This document shows, piece by piece, positions 18,024 through 28,265 of a stretch of 64,000 nt of DNA (position 1 is the stretch's first letter; each line of letters opens with the position of its first letter). The position numbers were made by a program, and so were the translations under genes. Source of the DNA: Hahella sp. CCB-MM4 (GTDB taxonomy: Bacteria > Pseudomonadota > Gammaproteobacteria > Pseudomonadales > Oleiphilaceae); the NCBI RefSeq assembly GCF_002260525.1, contig NZ_MRYI01000001.1:682001-746000 (forward strand), given 5' to 3'. The notes under the pieces were generated by a model. It saw only the letters and a list, made by a program, of their open reading frames with translations. It was not told the DNA's origin and did not search any database.

Positions 18024-18128
18024 GAATGGTGAGCGGTGAGCGGTGAGCGGTGAGCGGTGAGCGGTGAGCGGTGAGCGGTGAGCGGTGAGCGGTGAGCGGT
18101 GAGCGGCGAACGATGAACGGTGAATGGT
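18024..18128. repeat. 7-bp tandem array, 15 units
   Basis: The unit GAGCGGT is repeated ten times without change from 18031 to 18100, flanked by degenerate units (one before, four after, such as GAACGGT and GAATGGT). It fills almost the whole gap between the two enolase genes and ends nine bases before the second start codon. Confidence 0.97.
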
Positions 18129-18137
18129 GGATAGAGA

Positions 18138-19265
18138 ATGAAAATCACCGATATTGAGGTTATTGAACTCCGGGTACCTGACAAGCGCAAGCTGGATCTC
18201 GATCCGACTAATAACGGCTGTCTTATACGGCTTCATACCGATGCAGGTATCAGTGGTATTGCTGAAGTCGACAGTCTGCCGTCAGTCATTAAAGCCATTG
18301 TGGAAGCACCACCTCGCATCAACACCTTAATGGGATTGAAATCCATCCTGGTTGGTGAAGATCCCACCAATATCAGTCGCCTTTGGCAGAAAATGTATCA
18401 CCACACCAGCTACTGTGGTCAGCGTGGTGTGGTGATGCACGCCATTAGTGGAGTCGACATCGCACTGTGGGATCTCCTCGGCAAATTGGAAGGCAAACCC
18501 GTGGCCGAGCTACTTGGAGTCCCGATACACAATCGCCTTCCCGCTTATACCACGGTATACCCTTTAGGAAGGTCAGTTGGGGAGTTACAGGAAGCTCTGG
18601 AGAAGGCACTACGTTATCCGGTCAAAGCACTAAAACTGGCGATCGATCCTTTCTGGCGGGATGAACCCGCACTGGCAGAAAAGCTATTGCTTACCGCACG
18701 AGAATACGTGGGAGACAAGCTTGAACTGATGCTGGATGCGACCGCAAGCTTTTCCCATTGCGGACAACTTGAGCCACTAATACCGGTACTACGTCACTGC
18801 CGCGTTCAATGGCTGGAAGCACCTTTTCCTCTTGATCGGATTGAGCAATTCATCGAAATAAAGTCATCCGGAATTCCGATTGGCGCTGGAGATACCGGAT
18901 TGACCGCACCAGATGAATGGCTTCCCTATTTCAGGGAAGCCAAAATTGATATCGCGCAACCGGATATCAGTTGGGTGGGAGGCTTCACTGCTCTGAAAGA
19001 AATTGCTGCCATGGCAGAGGAATCGGGAAGTCGTCTCATTCCCCATGGCTGGAATACCGACCTTACTCTAGCCGCCAATTTGCATTTTCTGGCCATCCAA
19101 CCCCAAGCCGAATACGCTGAATTCTCGACATCCTCCTCCCCACTTCGTTGGCAACTAGCGGAAAATGGACCGCAGATCGATAATGACGGTATGATTTCAG
19201 TTCCAACAGGTCCGGGACTGGGAATAGTAGTTAACGAAGAAACTATACGGCGGTTTAGAATTTGA
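18138..19265 (+). CDS. Mandelate racemase/muconate lactonizing-type enolase superfamily protein
   Basis: A 375-residue enolase-superfamily enzyme with a complete set of mandelate racemase-type residues: K163 and K166 on the second strand, metal ligands D200, E227 and D252, and a D276/H303 pair (AQPDISW and LIPHGWN). Such enzymes remove the proton next to a carboxylate, leading to racemisation or dehydration of sugar or hydroxy acids. It is only about one-third identical by eye to the preceding gene product, so the two are not recent duplicates. The ribosome-binding region abuts the 7-bp array. The substrate is unknown; betaine or hydroxyproline-betaine type compounds are possible because of the BCCT gene. 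Confidence 0.88.
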   Translation: MKITDIEVIELRVPDKRKLDLDPTNNGCLIRLHTDAGISGIAEVDSLPSVIKAIVEAPPRINTLMGLKSILVGEDPTNISRLWQKMYHHTSYCGQRGVVMHAISGVDIALWDLLGKLEGKPVAELLGVPIHNRLPAYTTVYPLGRSVGELQEALEKALRYPVKALKLAIDPFWRDEPALAEKLLLTAREYVGDKLELMLDATASFSHCGQLEPLIPVLRHCRVQWLEAPFPLDRIEQFIEIKSSGIPIGAGDTGLTAPDEWLPYFREAKIDIAQPDISWVGGFTALKEIAAMAEESGSRLIPHGWNTDLTLAANLHFLAIQPQAEYAEFSTSSSPLRWQLAENGPQIDNDGMISVPTGPGLGIVVNEETIRRFRI

Positions 19266-19308
19266 ATTAGCATCTGCTAATGAGAAAAGCTCTGTGAAGA
19301 TAGTGGAG

Positions 19309-19962
19309 CTACTCCTCCGTAACGCCTTTCAGCTCTTCAAAGCCCGTAATATTTTTAATGGCTTCTGCTTCCGCCTGCGTTCCATCACCTGCGCAGATTG
19401 CAGCCACCAACGCCTCATGAGTACGCCCGACCTGGTGAGGATCAAAGGTACGATTTGCCGCCGCAATGTAGCTTAAGAATTGATTTTCAATCATTCGATA
19501 TTGCTGGGCCAGGCGCTTGTGATTGGACAACGAAATAATCGTCTTATGTAAGTCCAGATCCGCCCGTGTGATGGCATTAAGGTCGTCTCCCTCACAAAGC
19601 TCCAGCAACTCTTGATAGGAAGCCTTTAACTCTGCGGTACCCTCCTGGGTAATTCTTTCAGCCGCCAGCCGAGCTGCCAGACCTTCCAGTGTTGCCCTCA
19701 GAGTGTACAACTCCCATAAATCCTGATCATCCATCTCCGCCACAGACCAGCCCGCATAGGGAACCTGAGTGACCAAGCCTTCCGCACCAAGTTGATGCAA
19801 CACGATCCGGATAGTCCCCCGAGACAGGCCATATTCCTTGGCCAATGTCATTTCGACCAAGCGCATACCGGGTGTTAGTTCACCATTGATTATGGCCTCA
19901 CGGATCAAATCCGCGGCTTGGTCTTCAAGGCTTCGTTTACTGATGAGTTCTGATTTTTTCAC
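19309..19962 (-). CDS. GntR-family transcriptional regulator, FCD (FadR) type
   Basis: The N-terminal winged helix-turn-helix (RLVEMTLAKEYGLSRGTIRIVLHQL) is given here by its key parts: LAKEYGLSRGTIR then LGAEGLV. A helical FCD ligand domain follows, with D-x-x-x-H (DLDLH) and a later His pair typical of a metal-binding effector pocket. It probably represses the transporter/enolase genes it converges on. The GTG at 19962 starts at the first charged residues (VKKSEL); a TTG at 20010 would put the candidate operator (19983-20002) inside the coding region, so the shorter form is preferred. It may therefore be autoregulated. Confidence 0.85.
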   Translation of the reverse strand: MKKSELISKRSLEDQAADLIREAIINGELTPGMRLVEMTLAKEYGLSRGTIRIVLHQLGAEGLVTQVPYAGWSVAEMDDQDLWELYTLRATLEGLAARLAAERITQEGTAELKASYQELLELCEGDDLNAITRADLDLHKTIISLSNHKRLAQQYRMIENQFLSYIAAANRTFDPHQVGRTHEALVAAICAGDGTQAEAEAIKNITGFEELKGVTEE

Positions 19963-19982
19963 GCGGAGGTAACACCTGGAAA

Positions 19983-20002
19983 ATTGTAGATTGGCCAACA
20001 AT
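19983..20002 (-). promoter_or_regulatory. Candidate GntR operator upstream of its own gene
   Basis: On the minus strand this reads ATTGTTGGCCAATCTACAAT, matching 18 of 20 bases of the site at 15108-15127. It lies 20 bases before the GTG start of the regulator. Confidence 0.6.
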
Positions 20003-20129
20003 CGTACCAAAATGCAAAGAGCTTGAACACTTTGGATACCGACATGGGAATGCTGGTGAGTGATTAGCTCAATCCCTTTTCAGCATCCCTATGTCGTCGT
20101 CAGGCGTTATGGCTCTGAGATAGCTTTCC

Positions 20130-21806
20130 TTACACACGGAACTGCCCCACCTGATCCTGCAGGCTCTGACTGTCACCAGCCACGATCTGAGCGGTCTCGG
20201 TGTTCTGCTCCGCCAGTGAAGCAGCATCAGTGGCGGCTTCCGCTATGGTATGGATCTGTTGGTTGATATCTTCGGCTACACTGTTTTGCTCTGTGGCGGC
20301 TGTCGCGATCATCTGATTATGCTCGGAGATCTTCTCGATCGCCTCGACCACCGAGAGCAGTACGGCATTGGCTTCTTCACTGAGAGTCACCGCTTCGGCG
20401 CTGGCCTGTTTGCCTTCCCCGAAGAGTTTGACAGCTGCCTGGGATTCCTGGGTCAGCCTGGCAATCTTCTCCTTGATTTCCTCAGTACTGGCCGCCGTCC
20501 TCGAAGCCAGACCACGCACTTCATCGGCGACAACCGCAAAACCACGCCCCTGCTCACCGGCTCTGGCGGCTTCGATTGCCGCATTTAAAGCCAGCAGATT
20601 GGTTTGTTCGGCGATACCGCTGATAACATCGAGAATACCGCCGATTTCACCCACGCTGCTTTCCAGGGAATTGATCTGAGCATTGGCCTGATCCAACTTG
20701 TCAGCCAGTAGTTTCACTTTATTGGAGGATTGCTCCAGGGTGGAAGATGCCGAGCGAATTTGGGTGGTTGCCTCTACACTGGCCTCGGCTGCGTGTTCAG
20801 CATTTTCGGAGACATTCGCCGCCGTCGCGGTCAGTTCGTTAACTGCTGTCGCTACCAGCTCCGTAGACTCTCTCTGGCTTCCAATGGCCTGATTAACCAG
20901 GTTGGCCCGCTCAGAGGATTCCGTCGTTGCATTAGTGATGCTCTCTGAAGTCTCTGCAATCATCCTCACCAACTGTTGCAGTGAATCCAGGAAGGTATTG
21001 AACTGGCTTGCAAGCCGGGTGAGTTCATCCTTGCCCGATACTTTCACTCTTTGCGTCAGGTCACCGCCGCCGGCAGCAATCTGTTCTATGGATGCCGTGA
21101 TCACGGAAAGCGGTTTGGTGATGGAGTGAGTCAGCACCAACCCCAAGCCAATAACCACAATACCAATCACCGCGACCACAGTGAGCGTGGACGCGAGGCT
21201 GGTCGTGACCTGCTCATCGGAAAAGGCTGCCAGTTCCTCGATTGCCTGATGCATCGCATCCAGATCAACACTGGTGCCCAGCACCATGTCCCACTGTTCC
21301 AACCAGATACTGTAATACAACCGCTGGGAGGTTCCTCCATCATCCAAGGCAAATCGAGCTTCAGAATATCCATCACCACTCTTGGCCGCGTTGATCAGGT
21401 TCTGCACCCAGGCATTACCCTCTCCGTCTTTGGCCGATATAAATGACTGCCCTACACCTTCCAGATCCGTTCCTTTAAATATACGGGAGCCGTCTGATTT
21501 ATATGCGAAAAGATGATTGCCATCCTGATAGGTGATTTTCTTTAACTGTTCGATGGCCAACTGCTGTCCTATTTTGGACTTGCCCATGGCGCCTTCGTAG
21601 TTTTCCTTAATCTGCGAATAAACCAGCTGCAGGACTGTTTTCAGCTCTCCGCGCTTGGCTTCCATCACCGAGGTCGATAATTTCTCTGTGGTGGCAGAGG
21701 ATAATGAATCCATCTGAATCCCATTAACCACAGTCAGGCAAACTGAAATTACCAGGATGGGGAGAATGGCCAGTAACAGTAATTTATGGCGAATAGTCAA
21801 ATACAT
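20130..21806 (-). CDS. Methyl-accepting chemotaxis protein, single Cache domain
   Basis: A 558-residue chemoreceptor: an N-terminal membrane segment (residues 9-29), a periplasmic single Cache-type sensor (with SDGSRIFKG and a Tyr/Trp-rich [12 protein letters not shown]), a second membrane segment (about 208-228), a HAMP domain and a long signalling coiled coil. The hairpin tip contains [18 protein letters not shown], the segment that contacts CheA/CheW. Single Cache receptors of this type often sense small organic acids or amines. Its place next to the BCCT/enolase genes is suggestive only. No adaptation pentapeptide was recognised at the C-terminus. Confidence 0.93.
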   Translation of the reverse strand: MYLTIRHKLLLLAILPILVISVCLTVVNGIQMDSLSSATTEKLSTSVMEAKRGELKTVLQLVYSQIKENYEGAMGKSKIGQQLAIEQLKKITYQDGNHLFAYKSDGSRIFKGTDLEGVGQSFISAKDGEGNAWVQNLINAAKSGDGYSEARFALDDGGTSQRLYYSIWLEQWDMVLGTSVDLDAMHQAIEELAAFSDEQVTTSLASTLTVVAVIGIVVIGLGLVLTHSITKPLSVITASIEQIAAGGGDLTQRVKVSGKDELTRLASQFNTFLDSLQQLVRMIAETSESITNATTESSERANLVNQAIGSQRESTELVATAVNELTATAANVSENAEHAAEASVEATTQIRSASSTLEQSSNKVKLLADKLDQANAQINSLESSVGEIGGILDVISGIAEQTNLLALNAAIEAARAGEQGRGFAVVADEVRGLASRTAASTEEIKEKIARLTQESQAAVKLFGEGKQASAEAVTLSEEANAVLLSVVEAIEKISEHNQMIATAATEQNSVAEDINQQIHTIAEAATDAASLAEQNTETAQIVAGDSQSLQDQVGQFRV

Positions 21807-22136
21807 ACTACGCTCCCGAGCTTACAGCTATTTCTTTTTTCTACATATCATATCAATAGAAGTATTGATCCCAATCGGACATCTGTACAGTCAAAGGCCG
21901 GCTTCTCATTCACATTCACCACTTCCGGATAAGCGGTTTAAGAGTGCCGACAAAAAACCTTCCTGATATTTGGTTCTCTATCACAAGGTTTATCGTTAGA
22001 ATCATCAGGGTACCGTCTCCAAATCACCTGTTAGGTTCAGAACCCACCGTTAACAGGTCGTTGCTACATACTCTGGATGTATCGCTGTCAGAGAAGGAAA
22101 ACTCTTTCGCCTTATAACAAGCATAGGGTCAGCGAT
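21807..22136. other. Divergent intergenic region between the chemoreceptor and DUF900 genes
   Basis: About 330 bases without a supported gene; it presumably contains both promoters. No strong operator or terminator was seen. Confidence 0.4.
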
Positions 22137-23165
22137 ATGAGCATTTACATCATCAGCAATCGTTCCGTTCAGCTAAAGAACAAAAAAGAGCGCTTCAACT
22201 CCAACGGTAAAGAAAAAGCCTCTCCCACATTCCGGGTGGCAGAGTATTTCCCGGACCGTAAGGATTACGAGATTTTCCCCGATCGGGCTGCCAGCGATTA
22301 CAGCGATCTGGCAGCCAACAAGAAAAACGCTGACCTTACCGGGACCGGAAAGCTTTTCTTCGAACTTTTCAAACAGCTTTCCAGCACAACTCAACGCTCA
22401 GATGTCCTGGTGTTCATTCATGGCTTCAACTACGACCTCGAAGCCAATCTCGAGCACATAGAGCAGTTGAAGAAAAAATACCTGGATCGTGCCAGTTGTA
22501 CGGTCGATCACCTGGTTTACGTCTCCTGGCCTTCCCTCGGGCGGCTGTGGAAATATACCGACGACCAGCCCGACGCTATTGATACGGGCGCCATTTTGGG
22601 CAGAGCCTTCCGCAAGGTTCACCAGTTCTATGCGGACATGTTTGACAGCGGTGATCACGACCCCTGCCGCCAGCGTATCCACCTCGCCGCACACTCCATG
22701 GGGAACCAGGTATTACACCACTTTGCTGCCCAGTTGGGAGAAACACCCTACCCACTGTTCAGCGAGATTCTGCTGCTGAATGCCGACTGCGATCATGATC
22801 TGTTCGAGCCCGGCAAAGCCTTCAGCCATCTGCACAAACTGTGCGAACGCGTACATATCTACATCAACCAGGAAGACGATGCGCTGCTGGTCTCCCAGGG
22901 AACCAAGAACAAAAAGCAGCGTATGGGACGCAAAGGCCCCACCAACATCAATCATCTTGCCCCCAACGTGCTGATCATGGACACCACCGGGGCCGGTCAG
23001 CGGGATGATGTGGCACTCAAGGAACGCATCGGTGACCATTGGGGTTACCTGGAGCGTAAACCTGTACGTGAGGACATCATTCAGGTTCTGGCCGGTATTG
23101 ATGAAGACGATATTCCCAAGCGAAAAGTATGGGACGCAAATCCAAAGTACTTTTATCTGCCCTAG
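22137..23165 (+). CDS. Alpha/beta hydrolase, DUF900-like
   Basis: A 342-residue cytosolic protein with an alpha/beta hydrolase core: an oxyanion strand VLVFIHGFNYD, the nucleophile elbow AHSMGNQ (Ser in the GxSxG-like A-H-S-M-G), a candidate acid in LNADCDHD and a late His. This matches DUF900-type proteins of unknown substrate. The ATG at 22137 is chosen because it follows a purine-rich stretch and begins the compact domain; a frame to 22077 adds 20 poorly supported residues. It is followed by a small gene in the same direction. Confidence 0.75.
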   Translation: MSIYIISNRSVQLKNKKERFNSNGKEKASPTFRVAEYFPDRKDYEIFPDRAASDYSDLAANKKNADLTGTGKLFFELFKQLSSTTQRSDVLVFIHGFNYDLEANLEHIEQLKKKYLDRASCTVDHLVYVSWPSLGRLWKYTDDQPDAIDTGAILGRAFRKVHQFYADMFDSGDHDPCRQRIHLAAHSMGNQVLHHFAAQLGETPYPLFSEILLLNADCDHDLFEPGKAFSHLHKLCERVHIYINQEDDALLVSQGTKNKKQRMGRKGPTNINHLAPNVLIMDTTGAGQRDDVALKERIGDHWGYLERKPVREDIIQVLAGIDEDDIPKRKVWDANPKYFYLP

Positions 23166-23315
23166 TCTTTATCAGTGTCTGGCATATATTCATACCAAGA
23201 GCCTGCCAGCACAGGCCCCGATATTTATGGGTCAGCACCTAAGGGTCTGACCCCGATCCATGCTAAACTTTTCATGCCCATGCTCATTCCCGGCACAACG
23301 CACAGGAGAGAGACC

Positions 23316-23546
23316 ATGCTCAAAGCCAGCATCAGCAAAGTAGATTCTCTGATCAAAAACGCCGTCTCGAAAGGGGTGTTTCCAACCGAGGATGCGGCAG
23401 CCGAAGCGCTTCACGAGTGGCTCCTGTACCACGAAAAGCACACCGGCAAGTACGCAGTACGTCGGGAGGATGCCACATCAGATCCCGCTGACAGCCTTGC
23501 CGACACAGAGTTTCAACTCGATATCATGCGTAACCTGGACGCCTGA
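23316..23546 (+). CDS. Small conserved-looking hypothetical protein
   Basis: A 76-codon frame preceded by AGGAGAGAG six bases before the ATG. The product is charged and helical with no membrane segment (EDAAAEALHEWLLYHEKH is its core). It is on the plus strand and its stop codon meets the convergent yceH stop. I recognise no family. Confidence 0.6.
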   Translation: MLKASISKVDSLIKNAVSKGVFPTEDAAAEALHEWLLYHEKHTGKYAVRREDATSDPADSLADTEFQLDIMRNLDA

Positions 23547-24203
23547 TCAGCAAACCTCACCCAGCTGTCGCAGCCGCTGCTTGAGAGCTTCGTTTTCCTC
23601 TTCGAGCTTGACGATGCGGGCTTTCAATGTATCGATTTCCGCCCGGCTGGCACCCAGTTTTTCAGCATCGACACTCTCGGTCATAACCGGCTCGATATCA
23701 CTCGAAAACAAATGCGCGTAGCGCGATTCCCGTTTCCCCGGCTCTCTGGGCAGGATGGTCACTAACGGCCCTTTCGAATGTTCTTCCAGCTCTTTCAGTG
23801 TGGCTTCTATCTCATCCACTCGGGTAAAAGGATGCATGCGACTGGCCCTGGAGCGCAATTCACCCGGCGTCTGCGGGCCCCGCAAAAGAAGCTCACAGAC
23901 CACGGCAACTTGTGCCGGGGAAAGTTTCAACTCCCCAAATTCGCTGTTACAGAACCGGTGAGCATATTTCTCTACCCGGCTTTTGTAACTGTCACCTCTC
24001 ACCAGCCCTCTTTTTTTCAGATCCTCCACCGTCTCATTCACAGTCTGCTCAGACAACTCCAACACAGGATGACGATTGCTCTTCTGGTTGCAGGCGTTAG
24101 TCAATGCGTTCAACGACAATGGATACTGGTCCGGCGTGGTAATTTCCTTCTCCATCAGCACACCAATCACCCGGGTGTCATAGAGCGAAAGATCTTTCTT
24201 CAA
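23547..24203 (-). CDS. yceH: YceH-family protein (DUF480)
   Basis: A 218-residue protein with two winged-helix-like domains and the family's conserved segments: RVIGVLMEKE, QYPLSLNALTNACNQKSNR, and LLLRGPQTPGELR. The C-terminus is a coiled coil (about residues 190-218). The fold suggests DNA binding, but the function is not settled. Length and motifs match family members in enteric and marine bacteria. Confidence 0.93.
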   Translation of the reverse strand: MKKDLSLYDTRVIGVLMEKEITTPDQYPLSLNALTNACNQKSNRHPVLELSEQTVNETVEDLKKRGLVRGDSYKSRVEKYAHRFCNSEFGELKLSPAQVAVVCELLLRGPQTPGELRSRASRMHPFTRVDEIEATLKELEEHSKGPLVTILPREPGKRESRYAHLFSSDIEPVMTESVDAEKLGASRAEIDTLKARIVKLEEENEALKQRLRQLGEVC

Positions 24204-24349
24204 CTGGTTACTCCTTTCAGTCTTTTTACTGTATTAAGTTGTAAAACTGTGCTCAGTTCTCAGTACTGTTAAGAGTATATGCCATATCCGGTAGAAGAAG
24301 GTTTTACATTTACCTGTATTACAAATACCTGAAAGTGCCCTGGAATCAC

Positions 24350-25603
24350 TTAATTTATCGCGTAGGAGCCGTACCGCATTCTTTTCGCCAGAATGACCAT
24401 GGCTTTTCGGTCATTCATTTCCGGCGAGTGAAGGAAATCATGGAGAGCGCTATAGAACTCCTCCTGCACCCTGGCTGTCGTGGCCATGCCATGGGCGATA
24501 CTCGGCAAGAGAGCCCCGTTCTGTTCAGCGATATGAAATTCTTTGCGGCTCAGGCGGGCGCAGTCGTCAAACTTGCTTAAATCCACATCCATGCGAGCGG
24601 GAATCGAGCCTTTCTTGAGGTTGAATACTTCCTGGAATTCCTGACTCATGATGGCGTTGGCCAGATCCTGCTGAGCAGCTTGATCTGCTTTATTGCCCAG
24701 CTTGAACATGGCCAGGGTGTCGACGTTATACAGAAATTGATTGTGCGTTCCCGGCATTGCAGCGCAGATAAAATCCCTGCCCGCTTTAAGACCCGCCTTT
24801 TCGAATTCCCCTTTTGCCCAGTCTCCCATGAACTGGAATGCCGCCTCGCCCTTGATCACCGCATCGGTTGCCATATTCCAGTCCTGACTGGGCAGATCGG
24901 TTTTAAAATAAGGCTGAACTCTTCTGAACTGGGCAAATACCTTGGTCATGGTATCGCTCTTGATAACCGGGTATTCGTTTTCCACAAACGCCTTGCGATA
25001 GAACTCCGGTCCGCCCACAGCCAGTGCGATGGATTCAAATACCGTGGCATCCTGCCAGGCCTGATCACCATGGGCGACAACGGCATAACCGTGGGCCTGG
25101 ATTTTTTTCGCCGTCTGCTCGAATTCGTCCCATGTGGTCGGAACCTTGGCCCCCACTTCATCCAGGATTTTCTTATTGATCCACATCCAGTTAGTCCGAT
25201 GAATATTCACCGGCGTTGAGACGTACTGACCATGAAACCGGGTCACTTCCGCAATCAGAGAAGGTAGTTTGTCATCCCATTTCTGGCGCTGGGCCAGTTG
25301 ATCCAGATCCTGTAAAAATCCCAGACGGGCCCAACGCTGGATGTCTGGACCTTTTATCATCGCCGACGTCGGCGGATCTCCCTGAACTACCCGCTGCCGA
25401 AGTTCCGCATTGGCACTCTCGCCACCCCCTCCGACAACAACAAAATCTTTCCAGACATGCCCCTGTTTCTTCATCATGGATTTGAGCACGTTCAGGGCCT
25501 CGGCCTCGCCCCCGGAAGTCCAGTAGTGCAATACTTCGAGTTCTCCTGCCGACACCAGCCACGGCTGCCAGGCAAGTAACAGAGTCACGACAAACTTGTT
25601 CAT
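24350..25603 (-). CDS. Periplasmic sugar-binding protein of an ABC transporter (orphan)
   Basis: A 417-residue extracellular solute-binding protein (type 1 family) with a signal peptide (LLLAWQPWLVSA) and the family opening ELEVLHYWTSGGEAEAL. Close relatives bind glucose or mannose. The ATG at 25603 follows GAGGAG. No permease or ATPase gene lies next to it, which is unusual because such genes normally lead an operon. It is divergent from the chemoreceptor at 25985, so it may serve a remote transporter or act with a chemoreceptor. Confidence 0.88.
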   Translation of the reverse strand: MNKFVVTLLLAWQPWLVSAGELEVLHYWTSGGEAEALNVLKSMMKKQGHVWKDFVVVGGGGESANAELRQRVVQGDPPTSAMIKGPDIQRWARLGFLQDLDQLAQRQKWDDKLPSLIAEVTRFHGQYVSTPVNIHRTNWMWINKKILDEVGAKVPTTWDEFEQTAKKIQAHGYAVVAHGDQAWQDATVFESIALAVGGPEFYRKAFVENEYPVIKSDTMTKVFAQFRRVQPYFKTDLPSQDWNMATDAVIKGEAAFQFMGDWAKGEFEKAGLKAGRDFICAAMPGTHNQFLYNVDTLAMFKLGNKADQAAQQDLANAIMSQEFQEVFNLKKGSIPARMDVDLSKFDDCARLSRKEFHIAEQNGALLPSIAHGMATTARVQEEFYSALHDFLHSPEMNDRKAMVILAKRMRYGSYAIN

Positions 25604-25984
25604 GCAGATACTCCTCAACTGAACCACACCGATGTGTGACTGAGTAGCAATGTTCTTATTGTTGTATATCCGGAGACGACGAACCCCAATCGTAGTAGTC
25701 CCAGGCCTCTCAATTCTTCTAGGATGTTCAACAAAAGGTCCGGGATGTTCAGGTAATTGAGCTTAAAGTAAGGTCAGATATATCCCGGTTTTCGGATCTC
25801 ACCGACTGCTATTCCCTGTGGATATAAAAAAGAAATAATTGTTCATTTTTGTTGCAGTCCTCTATACAGATAATCCTTTTGGTCTATCCTGCTAGGTGTT
25901 AAAGGAACCATTGGAAGGCCATTTCAATCGGACAGTCTGTCACTTGAAATGGAACACGCCTCGGATACTGGAAGAGGGATGACT
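25604..25984. other. Divergent intergenic region
   Basis: About 380 bases between the sugar-binding protein gene and the chemoreceptor gene. No gene is supported. It should hold both promoters; no clear operator was recognised. Confidence 0.4.
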
Positions 25985-28003
25985 ATGTTCAGGAAAAGTA
26001 TCGCCATTAGATTAAGTATTGCCGTCTGTCTTGCTATTACTCTCATTCTTTCTGTCAGCGGCTGGATTGTTACCCGGAATATTGGTGAGCAGGTTCTCAG
26101 AATGTCAGATTCTGAAATGGACAATCTGCTCGCATCTTCGTCTGTTACCATCAATGCCTATAACGACCAACTGGAAACCACAGCAGCACACCTGTCGGGA
26201 GTCTTCGGCGAAGCGTTCCCTGGGGAGTTTATCCTGGACAGCAGCCGCACACAGGAGGTCATGGGACAAACGGTTCCCGTACTGACCAACGATGGCTCGG
26301 ACATTGCCGGAGACTATTCGACCGTGGACCGCTTCGCGGAAATCACCGGCGGTAATGCCACCATTTTCGTCAAACGCGGCGATGATTTTGTTCGTGTTAT
26401 CACTTCTGTGAAAAAGGAAGATGGATCACGGGCTGTCGGTACCCTGCTAAGCCACAATTCCCCGGCCTACGTGCAAAATATCAAAGGGCAACCTTTCACC
26501 GGGAAAGTCACTTTATTCGGCCGTCAGTTCGTCACCAATTACACCCCCATCAAAGACAAAATGGGACAGATTATCGGCATCCGATATATCGGGATCAGCT
26601 TCAGTCAGTCGCTTGAGAGACTGATGACCGGACTCTCAAATCTGGCGATTGGTGATAACGGGTTCATGTTTATTGTCGACGCCAAAGAAGGCCCTGATCA
26701 AGGTAAGTTCCTGCTCCATCCCACCGCTGGTGGCGTTAACCTGATTGAAAACCAGGAAGGGCAGTTCATTCGCGACATGCTGCAACAAAAGTCCGGTGAA
26801 TTGATCAATCTATGGAAGGGTGCCAGGCAACAGAGTGCAGTCCCTTGGGAAACGCATTATATCCAGATTCCAGAATTAAACTGGGTGTTGGGTGTCACCC
26901 AACCAGAAGAGGATTCTCATTACGCAGCCACTTGGCTGGGGCAACAGATGTTGTTGAAAACGGTGGTGACAATCATTGTCGTTACCCTGGTATTGTGGCT
27001 GGCAGTCAGGGTGATGGTGGGCAAGCCGCTTGCCAATGCCGTTAGTGCACTGGAAACAATCGCGGAAGGGGATTACTCCCAACATATTGAAGTCCGCGGT
27101 CAGGATGAGACAGGCAAACTGCTTGATGCCCTGAAGCGTATGCAACAACAAGTCCGAACAATCCTCAGGGATTTAGCCACGACTGCTCAGGAACTTGGCA
27201 GTGCCGCCCGCGCAATGTCGGATGCCAGCAACGAGGTGGCCAAAGGCTCTGCCGAACAGAGCGAAGCTGCCACTCAGATAGCCTCTACGGTGGAAGAACT
27301 AACAGTGAGTGTGGACAGTCTGGCTAAAAACGCCCAGGAAGCCAGGGAGCTTTCCGAATCCTCATTCCAGATATCAGAACATGGTGCGAGCATTATCGAA
27401 CAGGCCAGCTCAGGCATGCTGACAATTTCCGATACCGTGCGCTCCGCGTCGGAAAATATCAGCGAACTGGGCCAACTATCAGACCGCATATCCGGCATTC
27501 TGGAAGTCATCGCGGGTATTGCCGAACAGACCAATCTGTTGGCATTGAATGCCGCCATTGAAGCCGCCCGCGCCGGAGAGCAGGGTCGAGGCTTTGCGGT
27601 GGTTGCCGATGAAGTTCGTGGCCTCGCGGGAAGAACCACCGAGTCGGCCAGTGAAATCACCACAACCATTGGAGATATTCAGCAAGGCACCCGTGCCGTT
27701 GTCGCTGTCATGACCAAAGGCGTGGAACAGGTAAACGAGGGCGCTGATCTGGCCACAAAAGCAGGCGAATCCATCGAAGAAATCCGCTCAAGCTCACACC
27801 GGGTCATGGAAATGTTCATGGAAATCTCCATGATGCTCAACGAGCAATCCCAGGCCAGCACCAACGTGGCAGAAAACGTCGAACGCATCGCCACCATGAC
27901 CGAAACCAACAGCCATGCAGTACAGGAAGTGGCAACTGCTGCAGAGCAGCTTGAGACGATGGCGAGTTCGTTGAATCAGGCGCTGGGGCGGTTTCGGGTT
28001 TAG
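25985..28003 (+). CDS. Methyl-accepting chemotaxis protein, Cache_3-Cache_2 sensor
   Basis: A 672-residue chemoreceptor with an N-terminal membrane segment (about residues 8-28), a large periplasmic double Cache module ending in an [10 protein letters not shown] strand and an NWVLG turn, a second membrane segment (about 320-340), a HAMP domain and the signalling region with [18 protein letters not shown]. The ATG at 25985 has GAGGG six bases before it; an in-frame ATG lies two codons upstream. It shares the hairpin sequence with the receptor at 20130-21806 but the sensor domains differ. A terminator follows. Confidence 0.93.
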   Translation: MFRKSIAIRLSIAVCLAITLILSVSGWIVTRNIGEQVLRMSDSEMDNLLASSSVTINAYNDQLETTAAHLSGVFGEAFPGEFILDSSRTQEVMGQTVPVLTNDGSDIAGDYSTVDRFAEITGGNATIFVKRGDDFVRVITSVKKEDGSRAVGTLLSHNSPAYVQNIKGQPFTGKVTLFGRQFVTNYTPIKDKMGQIIGIRYIGISFSQSLERLMTGLSNLAIGDNGFMFIVDAKEGPDQGKFLLHPTAGGVNLIENQEGQFIRDMLQQKSGELINLWKGARQQSAVPWETHYIQIPELNWVLGVTQPEEDSHYAATWLGQQMLLKTVVTIIVVTLVLWLAVRVMVGKPLANAVSALETIAEGDYSQHIEVRGQDETGKLLDALKRMQQQVRTILRDLATTAQELGSAARAMSDASNEVAKGSAEQSEAATQIASTVEELTVSVDSLAKNAQEARELSESSFQISEHGASIIEQASSGMLTISDTVRSASENISELGQLSDRISGILEVIAGIAEQTNLLALNAAIEAARAGEQGRGFAVVADEVRGLAGRTTESASEITTTIGDIQQGTRAVVAVMTKGVEQVNEGADLATKAGESIEEIRSSSHRVMEMFMEISMMLNEQSQASTNVAENVERIATMTETNSHAVQEVATAAEQLETMASSLNQALGRFRV

Positions 28004-28040
28004 GGGCTGAATTAGTAGTTCCTAAGAAATTGTATTGAAT

Positions 28041-28069
28041 AGTCGGTGGGTGAGACTGCCGGCTTTTTT
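28041..28069 (+). terminator. Probable Rho-independent terminator after the chemoreceptor gene
   Basis: AGTCGG (28041-28046) can pair with CCGGCT (28059-28064) with one G-U pair, followed by a run of six T. It marks the boundary before the accessory region. Confidence 0.6.
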
Positions 28070-28265
28070 GCGGGAGTGGGTCGGCTTACCACCAGCGAGC
28101 AGAAGGGGTTAAAGAAAGGTGGGGTTGGGTGTACAGTTTGTGTCATGTCGACTGTCAACCCAGATCTGACAAGTACTCTATAACAGCGGATTACGGAATG
28201 CCTACAATGGATGTCTACTACAAGTACCTGCTAGTACGGCGCCGTCTTATTCTCAGGAGGAGAAT

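Noticed and set aside
18005-18236. Minus-strand frames encoding repeated HRSPLTA units
   Set aside because: They are translations of the 7-bp tandem array and of the beginning of an enolase gene on the other strand; no ribosome site.
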